Part shown: piece by piece, positions 23,891-31,565 of the stretch
How the letters are laid out: the number at the start of each line of letters is the position of its first letter
Numbering within the stretch: the stretch's first letter is position 1
Origin: Lentzea flava
GTDB taxonomy: Bacteria; Actinomycetota; Actinomycetes; Mycobacteriales; Pseudonocardiaceae
Direction: 5' to 3'
NCBI RefSeq assembly: GCF_014648475.1
Contig: NZ_BMRE01000067.1
Coordinates: forward strand, 1 to 38,905
DNA: 38,905 nt
Position numbers and translations under genes: made by a program
Notes under the pieces: model-generated
Told to the model about the DNA's origin: nothing
Database searches by the model: none
What the model saw: only the letters and a program-made list of their open reading frames with translations

Positions 23891-24607
23891 ATGTCTTGGG
23901 GGATGGCGGCAGCCGGGCTCGTGGTCGCGCTGGGCGGGTTGCTGCAGGGTTTGATCGGCTTCGGACTGGCGCTGATCGCCGTGCCGTTGATCGCGCTGCT
24001 CGACCCGGCGCTGCTGCCGGTTCCGGTGCTGATCGTGGCCACCGCGCACGCGTCGATGTCGCTGGCGCGCGAGTTCGGCCACGTCGACTGGCGCGGCGTC
24101 GGCTGGGCGATGCTGGGACGCCTGCCCGGCACGCTGGTGGGCATCTGGATCGTCGACGCGCTCGATCCCAAGGGCTTCGGGCTGGTCGTGGGCGGATCGG
24201 TGCTGGGATGCGTGCTGCTGTCGATCACCACGTGGCGTCCGCAACCCCGGCCGAAGTCACTCGTCACGGCCGGGTTCGCGAGCGGGTCGTTCGGCACGGC
24301 GACGTCGGTGGGCGGCCCGATGGTGGCACTGCTCTACCAGAACCAGGCCGGGCCGCAGGTCAGGGCGACGCTGGCGGCGTTCTTCGTGCTCGGCTCCGGC
24401 GCGTCGGTGCTCGGACTGCTCGCGGCCGGGCAGGTCACGGCGCACCAGCTGTGGACGGGGCTCGCGCTGATCCCGTTCCTCATCGCCGGGTTCCTGCTGT
24501 CCGGGCCGTTGCGGCGGAAGTTCGACGCGGGCGGCATCCGGACCCCTATGTTGATCGTGGCCGGGGCGAGCGCCGTCGTGCTGATCGTGAGGAGTGCACT
24601 GCTGTGA
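23891..24607 (+). CDS. TauE/SafE-family (DUF81) membrane exporter
   Basis: A 238-residue integral membrane protein of the TauE/SafE family, associated with export of sulfite, sulfoacetate or other organic anions. About seven or eight hydrophobic helices are visible. The Gly-rich N-terminal repeat motif GLLQGLIGFGLALIAVPL and the second-repeat motif SGSFGTATSVGGPMVALL are typical. The start ATG-TCT-TGG follows a TAGCAT -10 box. The substrate cannot be read from the sequence. Its stop overlaps the next gene (GTGA). Confidence 0.88.
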   Translation: MSWGMAAAGLVVALGGLLQGLIGFGLALIAVPLIALLDPALLPVPVLIVATAHASMSLAREFGHVDWRGVGWAMLGRLPGTLVGIWIVDALDPKGFGLVVGGSVLGCVLLSITTWRPQPRPKSLVTAGFASGSFGTATSVGGPMVALLYQNQAGPQVRATLAAFFVLGSGASVLGLLAAGQVTAHQLWTGLALIPFLIAGFLLSGPLRRKFDAGGIRTPMLIVAGASAVVLIVRSALL

Positions 24608-25530
24608 TCTGGCGGACGGTCGTCTTCGGCGCGGCACTCGCCGCTCTCGCCCTGATCAACGAGCAGACGCTGTGGCTGCCGCCGGTCCAGTTCGCCGCGC
24701 TGGCGATCGCGGTGCTGCTGATCGCCGTGGCACCACGCCCGGCCTGGGTCGCACTCGTGATCGCCGGGCTCGCCGCGTTCTCGGTCCGCTCGGCGTTCCT
24801 GATGGTCGACTTCGGGACCTTCGACGCCGTCTGCCTCAACGGCAGCGCGATCTGCGGCGGCAGCCGGCCCGGTTGGTACGTCGCCGACGAGAAGGTCTAC
24901 TCCCCCGGCGTCACCAGGTTCTTCCTCGAGCTGCCCGTCGTGCCGGCGTGGCTGGTCGTCGCGGGGGTGCTGGGCTGGGCGATCCGGCGCCGCAGCTGGC
25001 GGACGGCCGTCGCGGGCGCGCTGTACGGCGCAGCGGTGATGGCCGTGCCGCACGAGGCTCCGATCGTGCTGTTCGCCGCCGCGGCCGCCGCGATCGGGCC
25101 GCGCAAGGACGTCCGCTACCTGATGGGCATCGGGATTCTGGCGATCGCGTTGATGGATCCGTACCGGCCGTGGTCGGTGGTGGCCACGATCGTCGCGATC
25201 ACGGCCACGCTGGGGCTCGTGATCTGGACGCTGGTCAAGAAAGACGGCTTCAACGGTGCCATAGCCCTGATGGCGCTGGCCGCGGCCACGGTGACGCCGC
25301 TGCTCAGCGCGGGCGTGCTGCTGGCCGCGTCGGCGATCAAGCAGCCCGCGTGGTTCAAGCTCCTGGTCGCCGCGATCGCCGCGGTGACCGCACATCTGGC
25401 CCTGACATCGGTGAGGTCTCCGGTGGACTCGATGTGGCTGGTCGTGGCCGGAGTGCTCCTCGCCGCCGCCGCGGTGACGGCGCTGTACCAGCACCGCCAC
25501 CGCGTGCGGATCGATCAGGCGAACGGCTGA
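24604..25530 (+). CDS. polytopic membrane protein, unknown
   Basis: A 308-residue membrane protein with about nine or ten hydrophobic segments. An extracytoplasmic-looking loop carries two Cys (AVCLNGSAICGG) and YSPGVTRFFLELP. I do not recognise the family. The GTG overlaps the TauE/SafE stop, so the two are coupled and may act together. Its 3' end overlaps the converging peptidase gene by 16 bases. Confidence 0.75.
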   Translation: MIWRTVVFGAALAALALINEQTLWLPPVQFAALAIAVLLIAVAPRPAWVALVIAGLAAFSVRSAFLMVDFGTFDAVCLNGSAICGGSRPGWYVADEKVYSPGVTRFFLELPVVPAWLVVAGVLGWAIRRRSWRTAVAGALYGAAVMAVPHEAPIVLFAAAAAAIGPRKDVRYLMGIGILAIALMDPYRPWSVVATIVAITATLGLVIWTLVKKDGFNGAIALMALAAATVTPLLSAGVLLAASAIKQPAWFKLLVAAIAAVTAHLALTSVRSPVDSMWLVVAGVLLAAAAVTALYQHRHRVRIDQANG

Positions 25531-27140
25531 ACGTTCGGCTGGAACACCGAGCCCTCAGCCGGCGGAACGAGGTCCACCAGGTACTTCGCCACGGCCGCGT
25601 CGGTCGCGGCCGAACGGCCCAGGATGCAGTGGCCGAACGAGTCGACGCTGATCAGCCGCGCGTTGCCGAGCTCCTTGGCCATGCGCTGCGAGAACAGGTA
25701 CTGCGTCGCCGGGTCGTAGTAGTTGCCCACCACGACGATCGGGTTGGCCGTCTTGCGGTTCCACGGGCCGATCCAGCGGTCCGGGTGGCGGGTCGGCCAC
25801 GTCGGGCACGTCAGGAGGTCGGACGCGGCCTGGTAGCGGCCGAACGTGGGCGACTCCTTCTCCCACTTGCTCGCCGTCTGCGCCCAGAAGCGGTTCGTGC
25901 GGGCGAACGGCTTGTCGGTGCAGTTCACCGCGTAGTACGAGTCGTCCGCGGTGTACGGGGTGTCGGGCAGCGGGTCGACGTCCATGCGGCCACCGCCGTT
26001 GTTCAGCGGCGCCGGAAGGTCCACAACGGACTGAACGCCGAAGGTGGTCGCGGCAGCGGACGGGTTGAGCGCCTGGTGGACGCTCTGCAGCCACTGCACC
26101 AGCGTCGCGAACCGCGGCACCGAGTACAGGTCACCGGACACGCGGCCGATGACGTCGGCCAGCCCGACCTGCTTGCCGTCCGGCATGGTGACCGGCCCCT
26201 TGGCGAGCGCGGCCTTCATGGCCTCGAACTTCTGGCGGGCGTTGCCGGCGAACGCGCACTTCGCGACACCGGCGGAGTCGCAGCGCTTGAGCATCGCGTC
26301 GAGCGCGATCTCGAAGCCCTTGGCCCGCTGGCGGTCGTACTCGGTGCCGTTGGTCAGGCGCAGCTGCGGGTCCACGTTGCCGTCGATCACCATCGCCCGC
26401 GTGCGCTGCGGGAAGATGTTGGCGTACGTCGAACCGATGAGCGTGCCGTACGAGAAGCCGACGAAGTTCAGCTGCTTGTCGCCGACCGCCTCGCGCATGA
26501 TGTCGAGGTCACGGGCAACGGCCTCGGTCGACATGAAGTTCAGCAGCGGACCGGCGTTGATCTTGCAGTAGTCCGTGTAGGCCTTGGACTGCCGGATGGA
26601 GCTCGAGATCTCCTCCGTCGTCCGCGGCAGGGCGTACCAGCCCTCGTTCACCGCGTCGGCCTCTTCCTGCGTGCGGAAGCAGCGCAACGGGTTGCTGCGC
26701 GCCACCCCGCGCGGGTCGAAACCGATGATGTCGAACCGGTCCAGCACGGCGGGCTGGAAGTAGTTCTTCGACACCGCGCCGCGGATCAGGCCGGAACCAC
26801 CGGGACCACCGGGGTTGAGGAAGATCGAGCCGATCTTCTTCGACGGGTCGTTCGCGGGCCGCTTCATCATGGCGATGCCCGTCTTCTCACCGCGCGGACG
26901 CGAGTGGTCGACAGGCACCTCCTGGACGGCGCACGTCAGACGCGCCCGCTCCTCCGGCGTCACGGACGCGGGAAGCGAGGCGAGAACGTCGGCCGCGCAC
27001 TGCCCCCAGGCGGCGGGTCTGACGGCGGAGGCCTCGGTCTGGGCACTGGCCGTGCCCAGACCGGAAACGATGGTGCCGAGCACGAGCGCGCTGGCGAGCG
27101 CCGCGCGCACGGCACGCACAGATGCAGGAGATGACGTCAC
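25515..27140 (-). CDS. secreted SlpD/SlpE-type tripeptidyl aminopeptidase (alpha/beta hydrolase)
   Basis: A secreted serine peptidase-like protein, 541 residues, resembling Streptomyces SlpD/SlpE and tripeptidyl aminopeptidases. The signal peptide covers about residues 1-33. The alpha/beta-hydrolase core has NPGGPGGSG (109-117, oxyanion region), IIGFDPRGVARSNPL, the nucleophile GFSYGT (S230) and a C-terminal TAP-like domain with D476 (NYYDP) and H504 (SFGHC). Cys residues are paired as expected outside the cell. The start is GTG at 27138-27140. It lies 59 bases downstream of egtD on the same strand, where egtE occurs in mycobacteria, but it has no known role in ergothioneine synthesis. Confidence 0.88.
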   Translation of the reverse strand: MTSSPASVRAVRAALASALVLGTIVSGLGTASAQTEASAVRPAAWGQCAADVLASLPASVTPEERARLTCAVQEVPVDHSRPRGEKTGIAMMKRPANDPSKKIGSIFLNPGGPGGSGLIRGAVSKNYFQPAVLDRFDIIGFDPRGVARSNPLRCFRTQEEADAVNEGWYALPRTTEEISSSIRQSKAYTDYCKINAGPLLNFMSTEAVARDLDIMREAVGDKQLNFVGFSYGTLIGSTYANIFPQRTRAMVIDGNVDPQLRLTNGTEYDRQRAKGFEIALDAMLKRCDSAGVAKCAFAGNARQKFEAMKAALAKGPVTMPDGKQVGLADVIGRVSGDLYSVPRFATLVQWLQSVHQALNPSAAATTFGVQSVVDLPAPLNNGGGRMDVDPLPDTPYTADDSYYAVNCTDKPFARTNRFWAQTASKWEKESPTFGRYQAASDLLTCPTWPTRHPDRWIGPWNRKTANPIVVVGNYYDPATQYLFSQRMAKELGNARLISVDSFGHCILGRSAATDAAVAKYLVDLVPPAEGSVFQPNVQPFA

Positions 27141-27199
27141 GGATGCACCCCATCACCGAAGGTGCACCGTTTGTACCCGCCTATCGGAGGGTTGTGTCC

Positions 27200-28171
27200 C
27201 TAAACAGCCTGAGCCAGTGAGACGGCGAACCTGCCTTCGGTGTCGGTCCACCAGCGGTGCAACGAAAATCCGCCCTCTTCCAGCTCCCGCCGCACACCGT
27301 CCTCGCGAAACTTCGCCGACACCTCGGTCCGCAGTTCCTCGCCCGCGCGGAATTCCACGGTCAGACCGAGCTCGGCGAGCGTCACCGTCATGTCCCGCTT
27401 GGCGCGCAACCGCATCTCGATCCACTCCTGCTCGGCGTTCCACAACGCCACGTGCTCGAACGCCTCGACGTCGAAGTCGCCGCCCACCTCGCGGTTGAGC
27501 ACGTTCAGGACATTCCGGTTGAACTCGGCCGTAACGCCCTGCGCGTCGTCGTACGCGCGCACCAACGTCTTCTCGTCCTTCACCAGGTCGGTGCCGAGCA
27601 ACAGCCACTCCCCCGGCTGCAGCACGTCGCGGACCGTGCGCAGGAACTTCTCGCGCTCCTCCGGGATCAGGTTGCCGATCGTGCCGCCCAGGAACGCCAC
27701 CAGGCGCGGCGACTCACCCGGCAGCAGCGACAGGTGCTGCGTGAAGTCGCCGACCACACCGTGCACGCGCAGGCCGGGGTAGTCCGCCATGATCGCGTGC
27801 GCCGCCTCGGTCAGCGCCGACACCGACACGTCCTGCGGCACGAACTCCCGCAACGTCCCGTGCTCCCGCAGCGCGCTCAGCAGCAGCCGGGTCTTCTCCG
27901 ACGACCCGGAACCCAGTTCCACCAGCGAATGCGCCCCGGTCGTCGCCGCGATCTCCTTCGCGCGCTCGGCGAGCACCTCGCGTTCGGCGCGGGTCGGGTA
28001 GTACTCGGGCAGCCGGGTGATGTCCTCGAACAACGCGCTGCCCACCGCGTCGTAGAACCACTTGGGCGAGACCCACTTCGGGTTTGCCGTCAGCCCCGCG
28101 CGCACGTCGGCACGGAGCGCGTGTGCGGCGTCCTCCGGTGTGAGATGAACGTCCAGCACCGGCTCGGTCAT
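27200..28171 (-). CDS. egtD: L-histidine N-alpha-methyltransferase EgtD
   Basis: EgtD trimethylates histidine to hercynine with SAM, the first committed step of ergothioneine synthesis. The ATG at 28169-28171 has GGAGG 7 bases upstream and gives 323 residues, the usual length. Visible are PKWFYDAVGSALFEDI and PEYYPTRAE (histidine site region), the SAM motif LVELGSGSSEKT, FLGGTIGN and WLLLGTDLVKD. In the operon it follows egtC but is now separated from it by a transposon-type element of opposite orientation, so its expression may depend on read-through or on a promoter within that element. Confidence 0.96.
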   Translation of the reverse strand: MTEPVLDVHLTPEDAAHALRADVRAGLTANPKWVSPKWFYDAVGSALFEDITRLPEYYPTRAEREVLAERAKEIAATTGAHSLVELGSGSSEKTRLLLSALREHGTLREFVPQDVSVSALTEAAHAIMADYPGLRVHGVVGDFTQHLSLLPGESPRLVAFLGGTIGNLIPEEREKFLRTVRDVLQPGEWLLLGTDLVKDEKTLVRAYDDAQGVTAEFNRNVLNVLNREVGGDFDVEAFEHVALWNAEQEWIEMRLRAKRDMTVTLAELGLTVEFRAGEELRTEVSAKFREDGVRRELEEGGFSLHRWWTDTEGRFAVSLAQAV

Positions 28172-28190
28172 GTGAAGTCCTCCGAGGAGA

Positions 28191-28210
28191 CCCCGTCCGG
28201 GCGGACGGGG
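28191..28210 (-). promoter_or_regulatory. GC-rich hairpin upstream of egtD
   Basis: CCCCGTCC-GGGC-GGACGGGG is a perfect 8-bp stem with a 4-base loop, about 20 bases upstream of the egtD start on the minus strand. It may be the left-end hairpin of the tnpB element, and as RNA it would precede the egtD ribosome-binding site. Confidence 0.5.
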
Positions 28211-28323
28211 AGGGATCGGACCCCTGCAGGGCACGGCTGTGACAGCGGGGTCACCGTCACGGCGACACCGCGATCACGACCCAGCCAGCTGGGGCCACAC
28301 AGTGATTGGGTAGGTTGTGGACG

Positions 28324-29517
28324 GTGAACGGGCAGGTGAAGCGGGCGTTCCGGTACCGCTTCTATCCAACTGGGGCGCAGGCTGCGGAGCTGCTGCGCAC
28401 GTTCGGGTGTGTTCGAAAGGTCTACAACCTGGCGTTGGAAGCCCGTACCCAGGCGTGGACGCTGCGCAGAGAACGAATTGGATACGAAGCGACGTCGGCG
28501 TTGCTGACCGCGTGGAAACGCACCGAAGAGCTGGCGTTCCTCCGCGACGTGTCGTCGGTGCCGCTGCAGCAGGGGCTGCGGCATCTGCAGATGGCGTACA
28601 CGAACTTCTTCGCCAAGCGTGCTCGGTATCCGCGGTTCAAGTCGCGGAAGAAGTCGCGTGCCAGCGCGGAGTACACGCGGTCGGCGTTCCGCTGGCGGGA
28701 CGGCGAGCTGACGCTGGCGAAGATGGCCGAGCCGCTGAACATCCGCTGGTCCCGGCCGCTGCCCGAGAACGCGGCACCCTCGACGGTGACCGTGTCGCGG
28801 GACTCGGCCGGGCGCTGGTACGTGTCCCTGTTGTGCGAAGACTCCAGCGTGACTCCGTTGCCCGCCGCGGATTCGGTGGTAGGCATCGACGTCGGTCTCG
28901 ATCACCTGCTCGTGCTGTCGACAGGAGAGAAGATCGACAATCCGCGGCACGAGCGCCGAGACCGGGCGGCGCTGGCGAAGGCGCAGCGGGCCTTGTGCCG
29001 CAAGCAGAAGGGCAGCAACAACCGGGCCAAGGCCCGCGTCGAGGTCGCTCGCGTGCACGCACGAATCGCCGATCGCCGGGCCGATTTCCTGCACAAGATC
29101 ACCACTCGGCTCGTGCGTGAAAACCAAACGCTCGTGATCGAGGATCTGATGGTGTCGAACATGGTCGGCCACCGCCGTTTGGCCCGTGCCATCGGTGATG
29201 CGGGATGGCGGCAGTTCCGGCAGCTGCTGGAGTACAAAGCAGCCTGGTACGGACGGGACCTGATCATCGCGGATCGCTGGTTCCCGTCGTCCAAGCTGTG
29301 CTCGGCATGCGGCGCGCTCACGTCGGCGATGCCGCTGCATCTGCGTACCTGGACCTGTGGCTGCGGTGCGACCCACGATCGGGACGTGAACGCGGCACGC
29401 AACATTCTGGCCGCCGGGCTGGCGGTGACAGTCTGTGGAGCCGGTGCAAGACCTCAACGGAACCCTCCGGGCGGGCAATCGGCGACGAAGCAGAAAACCC
29501 TGCGGCGCGAGCTGTAG
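28324..29517 (+). CDS. tnpB: RNA-guided endonuclease TnpB (IS200/IS605 family)
   Basis: TnpB is the transposon-encoded RNA-guided nuclease ancestral to Cas12. With the GTG at 28324 it has 397 residues; a GTG at 28336 gives the common K-R-A-F-R-Y-R-F-Y start. The N-terminal recognition part includes ARYPRFKSRKK. The RuvC active site is intact: D189 in VVGIDVGLDH, E273 in LVIEDLMV and D354 in HDRDVNAARN. A zinc finger lies between (CSAC about 326-329, CGC about 345-347). No frameshift or stop interrupts it, so it may be active. It runs opposite to the flanking egt genes. Confidence 0.93.
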   Translation: MNGQVKRAFRYRFYPTGAQAAELLRTFGCVRKVYNLALEARTQAWTLRRERIGYEATSALLTAWKRTEELAFLRDVSSVPLQQGLRHLQMAYTNFFAKRARYPRFKSRKKSRASAEYTRSAFRWRDGELTLAKMAEPLNIRWSRPLPENAAPSTVTVSRDSAGRWYVSLLCEDSSVTPLPAADSVVGIDVGLDHLLVLSTGEKIDNPRHERRDRAALAKAQRALCRKQKGSNNRAKARVEVARVHARIADRRADFLHKITTRLVRENQTLVIEDLMVSNMVGHRRLARAIGDAGWRQFRQLLEYKAAWYGRDLIIADRWFPSSKLCSACGALTSAMPLHLRTWTCGCGATHDRDVNAARNILAAGLAVTVCGAGARPQRNPPGGQSATKQKTLRREL

Positions 29518-29550
29518 GAATCCCCTCCTTCAGAAGGGGAAGGAAGTCAA
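29420..29550 (+). ncRNA. predicted TnpB guide RNA (omega/reRNA) scaffold
   Basis: In TnpB systems the guide RNA scaffold overlaps the tnpB 3' end and the right end of the element, and the guide is the flanking sequence just beyond. Here the stem-loop at 29521-29540 and the terminal TCAA at 29547-29550 mark the scaffold end. The left limit is approximate. The guide would begin at 29551, antisense to the egtC 3' end. This follows from known TnpB architecture; there is no direct evidence of transcription. Confidence 0.4.
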
Positions 29551-30272
29551 ATCGGTCGAACCTCCACAGTGGATGGAACGGCGGTGACCACGTGCCGGTC
29601 GGGGATCTCCCGCCAGTCCGGGTCGTCGTCAAGCGGTTCGGACGCGAGCGTTACGCTCTGTCCTTTGGCGAGCACCCACAGGGCGTGTGTCCACGTCGTC
29701 CCCACGAGCACTTCTCCGTTGGTCAGCAGGAAGTTCAGCCGCGACTTCCCAGCCGCGTCCGTCACCTCTCGCACGAGTTCAACAAGCGTTTGGGCCGGGT
29801 TCTTCCCGGTTTCCAGGCGGCGTCTCAGGACCGTCCACAACAGCGCCGAGTCGGTCGGCGCGTCCATCGTGAGCACGTCGGTCACGTCCAGCGTCTTCGC
29901 GAGCCCCGCCACGGTGTGCGGCCAGCCGTCGACGCGTCCGTTGTGGCTGAACAACCACGTGCCGTCGGTGAACGGCGCGCACGCGGCGTCGGCCACGGGC
30001 ATGCCGGCCGTCGCGGAGCGGACCGCGGCCAGGAAGGCCGTCGACTCCACCGACGCCAGCTGCCGCAGGTTCGCGTCGCTCCACAACGTGCCCGCGCGCC
30101 GGTATCGCACGGGGCCGGGGAACCAGCCGACGCCGTAGCCGTCGACGTTCACGGTTCCGCCGGCCCGCATGTCCGCGGGCGCGTAGGACTGGCGCTCCAA
30201 CGAGTGCGGTGCGTCGTAGAGCAGGCTGGCCACGGGCACAGCGGGGCCCAGGTACGCCAGATGGCGGCACAT
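29547..30272 (-). CDS. egtC: ergothioneine biosynthesis amidohydrolase EgtC
   Basis: EgtC is an Ntn-type glutamine amidotransferase-like hydrolase that removes glutamate from the gamma-glutamyl-hercynylcysteine sulfoxide intermediate. The 241-residue protein begins M-C-R-H-L-A, and C2 is the N-terminal nucleophile after Met removal. GYGVGWFPG and FSHNGRVDGW are typical. It starts 3 bases after egtB. The last codon is followed by a TGA that lies in the TCAA end of the tnpB element, so the natural C-terminus has been replaced or shortened by a few residues. Confidence 0.95.
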   Translation of the reverse strand: MCRHLAYLGPAVPVASLLYDAPHSLERQSYAPADMRAGGTVNVDGYGVGWFPGPVRYRRAGTLWSDANLRQLASVESTAFLAAVRSATAGMPVADAACAPFTDGTWLFSHNGRVDGWPHTVAGLAKTLDVTDVLTMDAPTDSALLWTVLRRRLETGKNPAQTLVELVREVTDAAGKSRLNFLLTNGEVLVGTTWTHALWVLAKGQSVTLASEPLDDDPDWREIPDRHVVTAVPSTVEVRPI

Positions 30273-30275
30273 CGT

Positions 30276-31565
30276 CTAGGCGTCCCTGGCGCAGCGGAAG
30301 CCGGCGAAGATCTGCCTCCTGATCGGGTAGTCCCAGTTGCGGAACGTCGCCCTGATCGCGGACTTGTCGGTGCCGAACGAGCCGCCGCGCAGCACCTTGT
30401 AGTCCGGTCCGAAGAAGACCTCCGAGTACTCGCGGTACGGAAACGCTTCGAAGCCCGGATAGCCGTGGAAGTCCGTCGACGTCCACTCCCACACGTCGCC
30501 GATCAGCTGGTGCACGCCGCTCGCGGACGCTCCCGCCGGGTACGCCCCGACCGGCGCCGGGCGCAGGTGCCGCTGGTTCAGGTTCGCGTGGAGCTCGGTC
30601 GGTTCCTCGTCGCCCCACGGGTAGCGGCGCGTCCGCCCGGTTTCGGGGTCGTAGCGGGCGGCCTTCTCCCACTCCGGTTCCGTCGGGAGCCGCTTGCCGG
30701 CCCACGTCGCGTACGCCTGGGCCTCGTGGAAGCACACGTGCACCACGGGTTCGTCCGGCACGATCGGCTCGGTCACGCCGAACGCGGTGCGGGTGAACGA
30801 ATTGCCCTCGCGGTGCCAGAAGCGCGGCGCGACCAGTTTGGCCGTCGTCCGGTGCTCCCAGCCCGCCTCGGTCCACAAGCGACGGTCGTCGTAGCCGCCG
30901 GCCAGGATGAACTCGGCGTACTCCGCGTTCGTGACGGGCGTGGTGTCGATGAAGAACGCGTCGACGTGGACGGTGTGCGCGGGGCGTTCGTTGTCCAGCG
31001 CCCACGGTTCGTCCGACGTGCCCATCTCGAACGGACCGCCCGGGATGAACGCTTCCGTTGCGGGCACGAGGTTTCCGTGCGGCGGTGCCGGGGCGTGCAG
31101 CACGGGCTCACCGACGCGCAGCTGGTGCGTGGCGAGCATCGTCTCGTCGTGTTGCTGCTCGTGCTGCACGATCATGCCGAACGCGAACCCGTTCTCGACG
31201 AGCCTGCGGCCCTGCAGCGGCACCTTCTCCAGCACGTCGAACACCTTGCCGCGCACGTCCCCGACGTACTGGCGGGCCTCGCGCGGGTTCAGCAGCGGTA
31301 ACTCCGGCCGGACCGACCGGCCGTACTTGAACGCGTCGTAGTACTCGTCGATGTCGCTGCGGACCGGTTCGCGACCGCCGACGTCGCGAACGAGCCAGAG
31401 CTCCTCCTGGTTGCCGATGTGCGCCAGGTCCCAGACCAGCGGCGACATCAGCTTCGAGTGCTGCCGGACGAGATCGTGCTCGTCGACGGCGTCGGTCAAT
31501 GCGGTGGAACGCGCGCGCGAACGCAACAGTTCCTCCGCCACGTGCTCGCGGAGTTCTTCCGTCAC
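30276..31565 (-). CDS. egtB: ergothioneine sulfoxide synthase EgtB
   Basis: EgtB is a non-heme iron enzyme that joins hercynine to gamma-glutamylcysteine with oxygen to form the sulfoxide. The 429-residue protein has an N-terminal DinB-like domain with the iron ligands H49 (DLAHIGNQEE) and H135/H139 (HEQQHDE), and a C-terminal formylglycine-generating-enzyme-like (FGE-sulfatase) domain (FEMGTSDEPWALDNERP, RLPTEPEWEKAAR, VWEWTSTDF, VLRGGSFGT). The GTG overlaps the egtA stop (GTGA). Confidence 0.97.
   Translation of the reverse strand: MTEELREHVAEELLRSRARSTALTDAVDEHDLVRQHSKLMSPLVWDLAHIGNQEELWLVRDVGGREPVRSDIDEYYDAFKYGRSVRPELPLLNPREARQYVGDVRGKVFDVLEKVPLQGRRLVENGFAFGMIVQHEQQHDETMLATHQLRVGEPVLHAPAPPHGNLVPATEAFIPGGPFEMGTSDEPWALDNERPAHTVHVDAFFIDTTPVTNAEYAEFILAGGYDDRRLWTEAGWEHRTTAKLVAPRFWHREGNSFTRTAFGVTEPIVPDEPVVHVCFHEAQAYATWAGKRLPTEPEWEKAARYDPETGRTRRYPWGDEEPTELHANLNQRHLRPAPVGAYPAGASASGVHQLIGDVWEWTSTDFHGYPGFEAFPYREYSEVFFGPDYKVLRGGSFGTDKSAIRATFRNWDYPIRRQIFAGFRCARDA

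Larger units (their letters stand above)
28187..29550 (+). mobile_element. tnpB-only IS200/IS605-type element inserted between egtC and egtD
   Basis: The element carries only a TnpB gene. The right end is clear: a small stem-loop (29521-29540) followed by GAAGTCAA ending at 29550, like IS608-type right ends that finish in TCAA. The left end is not certain; the value given is the earliest position that leaves the egtD ribosome-binding site intact. Candidate left-end hairpins are at 28191-28210 (8-bp stem) and 28280-28293 (CCCAGC/GCTGGG). No tnpA transposase is present, so it needs one in trans. Confidence 0.75.

Noticed and set aside
22612..24603. Long plus-strand open frame running through the phosphoesterase gene into the membrane gene
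   Set aside because: The part before 24604 is antisense to a well-supported gene; only the section from the GTG at 24604 has a protein-like hydrophobic pattern.
24594..27134. 846-codon plus-strand open frame
   Set aside because: Arg/Gly/Ala-rich shadow of the membrane and peptidase genes with no domain signal.
28187..29550. Complete autonomous IS605 element
   Set aside because: No tnpA is present on either side; only tnpB and end-like hairpins.
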